Source: JBGUVL01 sp964370395
GTDB taxonomy: Bacteria; Bacillota_I; Bacilli_A; Erysipelotrichales; Erysipelotrichaceae
Direction of reading: 5' to 3'
Assembly (NCBI GenBank): GCA_964370395.1
Contig: CAYJIZ010000013.1
Coordinates: 13,702 to 77,701 of the forward strand
Length of the DNA stretch: 64,000 bases
Numbering within the stretch: the stretch's first letter is position 1; every line of letters begins with the position of its first letter. Below the pieces are notes generated by a model. That model was not told where the DNA came from. It made no database searches and saw only the letters and a list, made by a program, of their open reading frames with translations. A program made the translations under genes and the position numbers. Positions 43,394-50,393 of this stretch are shown here, one piece after another.

Positions 43394-44894
43394 AAGTAAA
43401 ATTGGTGTTAAGTGGAAAATATTCTTTTATGTCGCTGGATTCGCCTTAGCAATGATTGTATTGCTGTGGCTTTTTCAGGTTGTTTTCTTAGACACCTTTT
43501 ATCGTTCTGTAAAGACGCAGCAGATCAAAGATACCACGCATGAAATCGTAGATAACATCAGCGATAAAAACTTAGATAAGTTCATTGATAGTATGAGTAA
43601 TAATTCCGATTACTGTATTCGTATTTTTGATGCGAATACATTGATGCCTGTTTTTGGTAATACACAAAACAAAGGACTTTGTGGTTTCTTAATTACAAAT
43701 GAAGATGAGATTTATAATTTATACGAAGAAGCGAAAGCACAAGATGGAACGGTGTTAAAAACGACACGTTCGATTGCTTTTGAAAATCGAATCAAAGATT
43801 TTAACGAACGCTATGAGATGACATTACCAGAAGATAAGAAATTCTCGGATGATTTTGAAAAACAGATTGCGATTAATGCTGCGGAAGAAATGCAGTCGAT
43901 GACATATGGTGTGATTAGTGAAAAAAACAATACTAGTTTGTTCATCTTAGTAAATTCAAGAATTACATTGATGAGTGAAATTAGCGAAACGATTCGTATG
44001 CAGCTTATGATGATAACCATCATCTTATTAATATTTTCGATTATCTTAGCCTTCTTAATCGCATCAAGAATTTCTAAGCCGATTATTAAAACAAACGAAT
44101 CAGCGAAGCATCTTGCCGAAGGGAAGTTCGATGTTGTGTTTGAAGGGAAAGGGTATTTGGAAATTGAAGAATTAAACGATACGTTAAATTATGCGAGTGT
44201 GGAATTAAGCAAAGTGGAAAAACTTCGTAATGAACTAATTGCGAATATGTCACATGACTTAAGAACACCACTTACGATGATTGCTGGATATGGGGAAGTC
44301 ATGCGTGATTTACCAGGTGAAAATACGCCGAAAAACGTACAAGTTATCATTGATGAGTGCAACCGATTAACGAAATTAGTAAATGACATTCTTGATTTAT
44401 CGAAGTTGCAATCAGGAACACAATCATTAACATTAGCAAGATTCAACATTACACAAATGTTAATTGATACAACCCAACGTTTGTCTACATTATTGAAAAA
44501 AGATGGATTCCAAATTACGATGGAATACGACCAAGAAGTATTTGTTGAAGCGGATCAAATCAAGATGAGCCAAGTAGTGTACAACTTGTTGGTGAATGCA
44601 ATTCATTACAGTAACGAAAACAAAACGATTATTGTAAGACAAATTGTAGAAAAGAATCGTGTGCGAATTGAAGTCGTTGACCATGGAGAAGGAATCGCAA
44701 AAGAAAACCTTCCTTATGTTTGGGATCGTTATTATAAGATTGATAAAGTGCACAAACGTGCTCAAATCGGTAGTGGTTTAGGGCTAAGTATTGTAAAAGG
44801 TGTACTAGAATTACACAAAGCAACCTATGGTGTTAGCTCACAAATCAACAAAGGAACGACCTTCTATTTTGAATTAGATATAATAGACCAGTAA
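43380..44894 (+). CDS. Sensor histidine kinase (second system)
   Basis: A membrane kinase. The 504-residue protein has a first helix at about 12-36, an extracellular domain of about 165 residues, and a second helix at about 205-228. A HAMP domain follows (SRISKPIIKTNESAKHLAEGKF). HisKA has His in ANMSHDLRTPLTMI, and HATPase has NLLVNAIHYSNEN, DHGEGIAKENL and GSGLGLSIVKGVL. Translation starts at TTG at 43380 in the end of the regulator gene; this is the only start that keeps the basic N-terminus. The external domain differs from the first kinase, so the two systems likely sense different things. Confidence 0.88.
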   Translation: MKLNRSKIGVKWKIFFYVAGFALAMIVLLWLFQVVFLDTFYRSVKTQQIKDTTHEIVDNISDKNLDKFIDSMSNNSDYCIRIFDANTLMPVFGNTQNKGLCGFLITNEDEIYNLYEEAKAQDGTVLKTTRSIAFENRIKDFNERYEMTLPEDKKFSDDFEKQIAINAAEEMQSMTYGVISEKNNTSLFILVNSRITLMSEISETIRMQLMMITIILLIFSIILAFLIASRISKPIIKTNESAKHLAEGKFDVVFEGKGYLEIEELNDTLNYASVELSKVEKLRNELIANMSHDLRTPLTMIAGYGEVMRDLPGENTPKNVQVIIDECNRLTKLVNDILDLSKLQSGTQSLTLARFNITQMLIDTTQRLSTLLKKDGFQITMEYDQEVFVEADQIKMSQVVYNLLVNAIHYSNENKTIIVRQIVEKNRVRIEVVDHGEGIAKENLPYVWDRYYKIDKVHKRAQIGSGLGLSIVKGVLELHKATYGVSSQINKGTTFYFELDIIDQ

Positions 44895-44907
44895 TAACTG
44901 GTCTATT
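44882..44907 (+). terminator. Terminator after the second kinase
   Basis: Perfect 11-bp stem AATAGACCAGT/ACTGGTCTATT with a 4-nt loop, then TTCTATTT. The stop codon is at the tip. Confidence 0.75.
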
Positions 44908-44924
44908 TCTATTTAGCATGCTAT

Positions 44925-44952
44925 TTGATACTGGCCTAATAAGTGATATAAT
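44925..44952 (+). promoter_or_regulatory. Promoter of the RDD-PHP gene
   Basis: TTGATA (44925-44930) and consensus TATAAT (44947-44952), 16-bp spacer. The start point would lie near 44959, leaving a 5' leader of about 128 nt. Confidence 0.75.
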
Positions 44953-44988
44953 AATGAAGAAAAGAAGTACGAGTAAAATAGAGAATAC

Positions 44989-45056
44989 CAATAATAAAAT
45001 TAGTATTATTGAGAAATAGAAGTGATATGCATAGTTGCTGTGACAGTTATGGTATC
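44989..45056 (+). promoter_or_regulatory. Structured 5' leader of the RDD-PHP gene
   Basis: Two possible hairpins: CAATAATA (44989-44996) with TATTATTG (45004-45011), and a bulged stem at 45024-45056 (GATA, CATA with TATG, TATC). No known riboswitch motif was recognised. Confidence 0.35.
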
Positions 45057-45086
45057 ATTCACTGAAAACGAAAGGGTGAACGATCA

Positions 45087-46619
45087 ATGAGTGAAAGTAG
45101 AAAAAGTTCTTTTACGAGCTATTTAAAACAACGTTCGAATGACTATCAGCAATATGGTAGATACATGTGTAGAGATATGGTAATGGCAGATATGGGAACA
45201 CGTTTCTTATCTTTTTTAGGAGATGTGGTAATGATGTTGTTTCCCATCTTTATATGGGACAATATTTTCTTATTAACCGCTTCTGGTTATTTCTCCTACG
45301 CTTTATTTGATATGGTGCGTGTTGTACTAGATGTATTGTTGTGTATCAGTATCGTGGCAGCGAATGCGTATATGATGGTGCTGTTTAAAGGGCAAACATT
45401 TGGAAAAGTAGCACTGAATTTAAAGGTTGTGGCTATGGACAACCGCGAATTAAGCAATGGAAAACTAATTGCGCGTGAAGTAGTAGGGAAGGCGATTCCT
45501 TATTTGGCTTTGTTTTTCTTATTAGAGTTATTTGGTATCAATGGATTAATTGGTATTTTAGGTTTTATCGTTATCAATGGAATTTGTGTGTTAGCAGACA
45601 AAAGACATCGTAGTTTAATTGATTTTATATTAAAGACGAAAGTGGTGTTATTAAATGAAAAAGGGAAGAAAGCTTCCTATGCACCAGTGAATGAAAAACC
45701 AAAAGAAAAGAAAGTGGAATTAGCAGAAAATAATTTTGACTTACACGTTTACTCTTCCTTCTCACATGATGGAGAAGTAGAAGTAGAAGACTTATTTAAA
45801 CAAGCAAAACAAGCAGGAATTTCAACACTGTCGATTTGTGATCACAATAGTGCAAAAGCCAATATCGTGGCGAAGAAAGTAGCACCGCTTTATGGTATTA
45901 CTTATGTACCAGGTATTAATATCGATTGTGACTACAAAGGAAACAATATTCGTTTACTAGGGTATTTCATTGATATGAACGAAGATCGTTTCATGCAAAT
46001 TGAGTACGAAAACTTAGCAAAAGAAAAAGCAGTATCACAACGTCGAATCCAGTTGTTTGAAGAATTTACAGGTTTTCATGTGAATGTTGAGAAATTCTTA
46101 AAGAGCAACCGATTCCAAATCGTTTCACCAGAAATGATTGCGCGCCAAATCTTATCGGATACAGAGTATCGTAAAACCAAATTGCTTCAACCGTATTTAA
46201 CAGGAGCAAAGAAAGAAAAACCGATTACACACTTTATCGAAGATTTCTTCGGGAAAAAAGGACCTGCCTATGTGCCAATCGCACATCCAGGTGTAGAAGA
46301 TATGATGGCTTTGATTAAAGCGAGTGGTGGGGTTCCCGTATTGGCACATCCAATGCGTTCACTTAGAGAGGAACCAGAGTTGATTTCGGAAATTATTGAA
46401 TTAGGAGTACAAGGTCTGGAAGTGTTTACCCCTTACCATACCCATGAAGATATGCGTTATTTGATTCCATTAGCGAAACGCTATGGATTGGATATTACTG
46501 CAGGTAGTGAGTACCATGGAGAAAACAAACCGAAGTTCATTTTAGGACGTACGTATTGTCCAAAAGATGTAGAGAGCGTCGTTGCGAAATTTGTGAGTAA
46601 ACATTTAAAGAAAAAGTAA
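45087..46619 (+). CDS. RDD membrane domain fused to a PHP-type phosphoesterase domain
   Basis: A two-part protein of 510 residues. Residues about 34-185 form an RDD domain with three or four membrane helices (MGTRFLSFLGDVVMM, KGQTFGKVALNLKVV, DKRHRSLIDFI). Residues about 215-505 form a cytoplasmic PHP domain of the TrpH/YciV nucleoside-bisphosphatase type (FDLHVYSSFSHDG, ICDHNS, GVPVLAHPMR, GSEYHG). Several metal ligands differ from the usual pattern: the HxH motif is H220-V-Y222, GIE is G-I-N278, and GSDFH is G-S-E475-Y-H. Activity is therefore uncertain. It is monocistronic with a long leader. Confidence 0.75.
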   Translation: MSESRKSSFTSYLKQRSNDYQQYGRYMCRDMVMADMGTRFLSFLGDVVMMLFPIFIWDNIFLLTASGYFSYALFDMVRVVLDVLLCISIVAANAYMMVLFKGQTFGKVALNLKVVAMDNRELSNGKLIAREVVGKAIPYLALFFLLELFGINGLIGILGFIVINGICVLADKRHRSLIDFILKTKVVLLNEKGKKASYAPVNEKPKEKKVELAENNFDLHVYSSFSHDGEVEVEDLFKQAKQAGISTLSICDHNSAKANIVAKKVAPLYGITYVPGINIDCDYKGNNIRLLGYFIDMNEDRFMQIEYENLAKEKAVSQRRIQLFEEFTGFHVNVEKFLKSNRFQIVSPEMIARQILSDTEYRKTKLLQPYLTGAKKEKPITHFIEDFFGKKGPAYVPIAHPGVEDMMALIKASGGVPVLAHPMRSLREEPELISEIIELGVQGLEVFTPYHTHEDMRYLIPLAKRYGLDITAGSEYHGENKPKFILGRTYCPKDVESVVAKFVSKHLKKK

Positions 46620-46623
46620 GATG

Positions 46624-46663
46624 AAACCTGTCTTTCATAAAAGTGAAAGGCAGGTTTTCTTGT
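46624..46663 (+). terminator. Terminator of the RDD-PHP gene
   Basis: Fourteen-bp stem (46624-46637 with 46644-46657, one T-G pair), 6-nt loop, TTCTTG tail. Confidence 0.8.
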
Positions 46664-46740
46664 TTTAAATGAGGAAATTGATAAATTACGATAAAAATAA
46701 TCGAAAAGCGAAAAAAAGGGGCTAAAAAAGATGTAAAAAA

Positions 46741-46769
46741 TTGACTTATTCATAGGTGTGTAATAAAAT
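46741..46769 (+). promoter_or_regulatory. Promoter of the trpXYZ-like operon
   Basis: TTGACT (46741-46746) and TAAAAT (46764-46769) with an exact 17-bp spacer, about 40 bases before the first start codon. No T-box or attenuator is present. Confidence 0.8.
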
Positions 46770-46809
46770 GTAACTACAACTGAAAAGTAATGAAACAGGA
46801 GAGAAAAGT

Positions 46810-47778
46810 ATGAAAAAAATAATGACGATGGTAGTTGTGTCATTAATGGCGCTAAGCCTAGTGGCATGTAGTGATGATGGGGGCAAAAAGAAAGTAGGAA
46901 TTATTCAGTTAGCTGAGCATCCTGCCTTAGATGCTTCTTATGAAGGATTTGTGAAAGCACTTGAGGACGAAGGGTTTGGGAAAGACAAAGTAACAATCGA
47001 TTACCAAAATGCTTCAGGGGACCAATCAAACTGTCCTACGATTGCGGAAAAATTAGTGAATGATGGAAGTGATTTAATTTATGCAATCGCAACTCCAGCA
47101 GCGCAAGCAGCAGCGCAAAAAACAAAAGACATCCCAATTGTATTAGCAGCGGTAACGGATCCTAAGAGTTCAGGATTAGTGAAAAGCAATAAAAAACCGG
47201 GAACTAATGTAACAGGAACAAGTGATTTAACACCAGTGGAAGAACAATTGGATTTAATGAAACAAATATTACCAAACGCAAAGAAAATAGCAATCATGTA
47301 CTGTAGTGCAGAAGACAACTCTATTTTCCAAGCAAAAATGGCAGAGAAATATGCGAAAAAATTAGGATATGAAACAGTGAATGCAACAGTAGCAGAATCC
47401 AATCAAATCCAACAAGTAGCAGAATCTTTAATTGGAAAAGTGGATGCGATTTACATTCCAACAGATAATTTATTAGCAGAAGGTATGGCGAGTGTTGCTC
47501 AAGTAACAAACGCAAATAACTTACCAGTTATCGTTGGGGAATCAGGAATGGTAAAAAACGGTGGATTAGCAACTTATGGAATTGATTACTATTCATTAGG
47601 ATACCAAGCTGGATTACAAGCAGCGAAAATTTTAAAAGGGGAAGCAAAAGCAGAAGATATGCCAATTAAATATGCGGCAATCGAAGAATGTACACTTACA
47701 GTAAATAAAAAAGCAATGGAACAACTAGGAATTAGCATTCCACAAGAAATCTTAGACAAGGCGACAATCGTAGAATAA
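46810..47778 (+). CDS. ABC importer substrate-binding lipoprotein, TrpX-like
   Basis: The receptor of an ABC importer of the PF04392 type (TrpX in streptococci, proposed for tryptophan). The signal peptide ends LSLVACS, a lipobox. The mature domain has VGIIQLAEHPALDASYEGF, IYAIATPAAQAA, IPIVLAAVTDPKSSGLV, and GLATYGIDYYSLGYQAG. At 322 residues the size is standard. Permease and ATPase genes follow at once. Substrate is not certain, as no tryptophan-specific leader is present. Confidence 0.9.
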   Translation: MKKIMTMVVVSLMALSLVACSDDGGKKKVGIIQLAEHPALDASYEGFVKALEDEGFGKDKVTIDYQNASGDQSNCPTIAEKLVNDGSDLIYAIATPAAQAAAQKTKDIPIVLAAVTDPKSSGLVKSNKKPGTNVTGTSDLTPVEEQLDLMKQILPNAKKIAIMYCSAEDNSIFQAKMAEKYAKKLGYETVNATVAESNQIQQVAESLIGKVDAIYIPTDNLLAEGMASVAQVTNANNLPVIVGESGMVKNGGLATYGIDYYSLGYQAGLQAAKILKGEAKAEDMPIKYAAIEECTLTVNKKAMEQLGISIPQEILDKATIVE

Positions 47779-47779
47779 T

Positions 47780-48706
47780 ATGAGTATTATATTAGCGATG
47801 CAAGGTGCCATAAGCCAAGGGATCCTTTGGGGAATTATGGCGCTTGGAGTTTACATAACATTTCGTCTTCTTGATTTTGCGGATTTAACTGTTGATGGAA
47901 GTTTCGCAACAGGTGGAGCGGTATGTGCAGTTTTAGTAAGTGCAGGATGGGACCCTTTCCTATCAATATTAATTGCTATGTTAGCAGGTGCAGCAGCAGG
48001 GTTTATTACTGCGATTTTGCATACGAAATGTGAGATCCCTGCCATACTAGCGGGAATCTTAACCCAGATTGGGTTGTATTCGATCAACTTACGTATTATG
48101 GGAAGATCGAACACACCTTTATTACAATTTGATACAATCTTCTCTAAGCTAAGTGATGTACTTAACATTCCTTCGGCTTGGGTCAGTATGATTGTTGGAA
48201 TTATTATTGCGATTATTACGATTGCAGTATTGTATTGGTTTTTTGGAACAGAAATCGGTTCTGCCGTACGTGCCACAGGAAACAACGAAAGAATGGTACG
48301 TGCATTAGGAGAAAATACGAATACAACAAAAATTATCGGGCTTATGCTTAGTAATGGATTAATTGCGATTGCGGGAGCACTTGTTACCCAATCCCAAGGA
48401 TATGCAGATGTAAAGATGGGAATTGGAGCAATTGTAATCGGATTGGCTTCTATCGTAATTGGAGAAGTCATCTTCGGTAAGAAAGCAGGCTTTGCCATTC
48501 GTTTAACATCGATTGTTGTTGGTTCGATCGTGTATCGTATTATTGTAGCAATCGTGTTACAACTAGGTATGAATACCGATGACTTAAAATTATTAACAGC
48601 CGTACTTGTGGCAGTTGCATTAACGATACCAGTCATTATGAATAAGCAAAAACAAGTGGCAATGTATCGAAAATTAACAGGAAAGGAGATGGATGAAAAT
48701 GCTTAA
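47780..48706 (+). CDS. ABC importer permease, TrpY-like
   Basis: A membrane subunit of the branched-chain/ribose permease-like fold that pairs with TrpX-type receptors. The 308-residue protein has eight or nine hydrophobic segments and contains the family motif FRLLDFADLTVDGSFATGGAV near residue 30. ALGENTNTTKIIGLMLSNGLIAIAGAL is a further conserved region. It begins one base after the receptor gene ends, and its end overlaps the ATPase gene by 14 bases. Confidence 0.9.
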   Translation: MSIILAMQGAISQGILWGIMALGVYITFRLLDFADLTVDGSFATGGAVCAVLVSAGWDPFLSILIAMLAGAAAGFITAILHTKCEIPAILAGILTQIGLYSINLRIMGRSNTPLLQFDTIFSKLSDVLNIPSAWVSMIVGIIIAIITIAVLYWFFGTEIGSAVRATGNNERMVRALGENTNTTKIIGLMLSNGLIAIAGALVTQSQGYADVKMGIGAIVIGLASIVIGEVIFGKKAGFAIRLTSIVVGSIVYRIIVAIVLQLGMNTDDLKLLTAVLVAVALTIPVIMNKQKQVAMYRKLTGKEMDENA

Positions 48707-49493
48707 GATTAAGCAAGTATCAAAAACCTTCAATCCTTCTACTGTCAATGAGAAAAAAGCACTAAATCATATTAACTTAGAACTTCAAGATGGTGACTTT
48801 GTTACGATCATTGGAGGAAATGGTGCAGGAAAAAGTACGATGTTGAATATGATTGCTGGAGTTTATCCAATTGATTGTGGCTACATCTTCTTAGATGACA
48901 AAAACATTTCTCTTTACAAAGAATACCAACGTGCCAAATTAATTGGGCGTGTATTCCAAGATCCGATGATGGGAACAGCAGCGGATATGGAAATCCAAGA
49001 AAATTTAGCAATGGCGAATCGTCGAGGACGAAACAGAACGCTTCGTTGGGGAATCAACAAAGAAGAAAAGAAAGTGTTTTATGATGAATTAAAACGTTTG
49101 GGACTTGGATTAGAAGATCGTTTAACAAGCAAAGTCGGCTTGTTGTCAGGTGGACAAAGACAAGCACTAACATTACTAATGGCGACACTACAAAAGCCAA
49201 AATTGTTATTGCTAGATGAACATACAGCGGCACTTGATCCAAGAACAGCGAAAAAAGTATTGGATTTAACAGAAGAAATCGTAAGCGAACAAAACTTAAC
49301 CGCAATGATGGTTACACATAACATGCAAGATGCAATCGATATTGGAAATCGTTTGATTATGATGCATGAAGGAAAAATCATCTATGATGTAAAAGGGGAA
49401 GCGAAAAAGAAATTAAAAGTCGAAGACTTGTTGAAGAAATTTGAAGAAGCAAGTGGCGATAAATTCGCAAACGATCGAATGATGTTAGGATAA
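48693..49493 (+). CDS. ABC importer ATPase, TrpZ-like
   Basis: The ATP-binding subunit of the three-gene importer. The 266-residue protein has Walker A GGNGAGKST, Q-loop RVFQDPMMGTAADMEIQEN, signature LSGGQRQALTLLMA, Walker B LLLLDEHTAALDP and H-loop THNM. The His in DEHTAALD, in place of Pro, is common in this subfamily. Start is ATG 48693 or 48699; GGAG lies close to both. A terminator follows the stop. Confidence 0.92.
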   Translation: MKMLKIKQVSKTFNPSTVNEKKALNHINLELQDGDFVTIIGGNGAGKSTMLNMIAGVYPIDCGYIFLDDKNISLYKEYQRAKLIGRVFQDPMMGTAADMEIQENLAMANRRGRNRTLRWGINKEEKKVFYDELKRLGLGLEDRLTSKVGLLSGGQRQALTLLMATLQKPKLLLLDEHTAALDPRTAKKVLDLTEEIVSEQNLTAMMVTHNMQDAIDIGNRLIMMHEGKIIYDVKGEAKKKLKVEDLLKKFEEASGDKFANDRMMLG

Positions 49494-49517
49494 GCATATG
49501 GAAACATATGCTTTTTT
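49492..49517 (+). terminator. Terminator of the trpXYZ-like operon
   Basis: Perfect 9-bp stem AAGCATATG/CATATGCTT with a GAAA loop and six T. Confidence 0.9.
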
Positions 49518-49526
49518 ATATTGTAT

Positions 49527-49554
49527 AAATGACTTAAAATGACTTAAGTTGACC
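49527..49554 (+). repeat. Tandem 10-bp repeats upstream of the nanE promoter
   Basis: AAATGACTTA occurs twice in direct tandem (49527-49536, 49537-49546), followed by a decayed third unit (AGTTGACC, 49547-49554). The array ends 8 bp before the -35, a position suited to an activator. Confidence 0.65.
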
Positions 49555-49562
49555 GAAAAAGA

Positions 49563-49591
49563 TTGACATGTTTTTTTCTCTGTTATATAGT
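49563..49591 (+). promoter_or_regulatory. Promoter of the nanE-GRE operon
   Basis: Consensus TTGACA (49563-49568), 17-bp spacer, TATAGT (49586-49591). Confidence 0.85.
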
Positions 49592-49628
49592 AAAAGTGCA
49601 AAGATAGCGTTTTGGCTAGGAGGAAACT

Positions 49629-50378
49629 ATGAAAACAACAGATGCAAGAAAAAGAGCAATTTTAGAAAGTTTTAAAGATGGGTTAATCGTATCTTGTCAG
49701 GTACAAAAAGACGATCCGATTTATACGGATGACATTGTCGTAAAAATGGCAGAAGCAGCAAAATGGGCAGGTGCTGTTGGGATTCGTGCTAACTCACCAG
49801 AACAAATTAAAGCGATTAAAGATAAAGTAGATTTACCGATGATTGGATTATGGAAAATTTGGCACGATGACACTGACGTATTCATCACCCCAACGATAGA
49901 AGCTGCCAAAGCAGTATGGGAAGCAGGAGCTGAAATTATCGCACTTGATTGTACAGCACAAGTAACACATGAAAAAACACAAGCTTGGGACTTGATCAAA
50001 GAAGTGAAAAAAGAAATTCCAGAAGCAATTATATTTGCGGATGTTTCAACTTACGAAGAAGCAAAACGTGCGATTGATAATGGAGCGGACATTGTTGCTC
50101 CTACACTATATGGATACACAAAAGATACAGCACACATTGAAGGAGCAGACTATCGTGAATTCGCGAAAATGTGCCGTGACTTTAAGGATGAGGCTTACGT
50201 AATGATGGAAGGGCACTTGTATACACCAGAAGATGCAATGAAATGTATTTATTTAGGAGCACACAGTGTTGTGGTAGGAAGTGCTATCACTCGTCCACAC
50301 TTAACCGCAAAACGTTTTGTGGATTTATTGAGTGGATACCAAAATAATTGGAGAGATGCGGAAAAAGCGAAACACTAG
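49629..50378 (+). CDS. nanE: Putative N-acetylmannosamine-6-phosphate 2-epimerase (NanE family)
   Basis: A TIM-barrel enzyme of the NanE family, which converts ManNAc-6-P to GlcNAc-6-P in sialic acid breakdown. The 249-residue protein shows GLIVSCQ.....P, GIRANSPEQI, PMIGLWKIW, ITPTIEAAKAVWEAGAEIIALDCTA, FADVSTYEEAKRAIDNGADIVAPTLYGYT, and HSVVVGSAITRP, the phosphate-binding end. No other sialic-acid gene is nearby. It heads an operon with a glycyl radical enzyme 15 bases on, so the real substrate could be another sugar phosphate. AGGAGGAAA precedes the ATG. Confidence 0.85.
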   Translation: MKTTDARKRAILESFKDGLIVSCQVQKDDPIYTDDIVVKMAEAAKWAGAVGIRANSPEQIKAIKDKVDLPMIGLWKIWHDDTDVFITPTIEAAKAVWEAGAEIIALDCTAQVTHEKTQAWDLIKEVKKEIPEAIIFADVSTYEEAKRAIDNGADIVAPTLYGYTKDTAHIEGADYREFAKMCRDFKDEAYVMMEGHLYTPEDAMKCIYLGAHSVVVGSAITRPHLTAKRFVDLLSGYQNNWRDAEKAKH

Positions 50379-50393
50379 AAAGGGGCGCTACAC

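Noticed and set aside
47851..48636. Long (261-residue) minus-strand ORF antisense to the ABC permease
   Set aside because: A shadow of a hydrophobic permease gene; codon pattern is the complement and no ribosome site or family is seen.
49629..50378. A full sialic acid catabolic cluster around nanE
   Set aside because: nanA, nanK, nagA, nagB and sialic acid transport genes were looked for in the neighbours and none is present.
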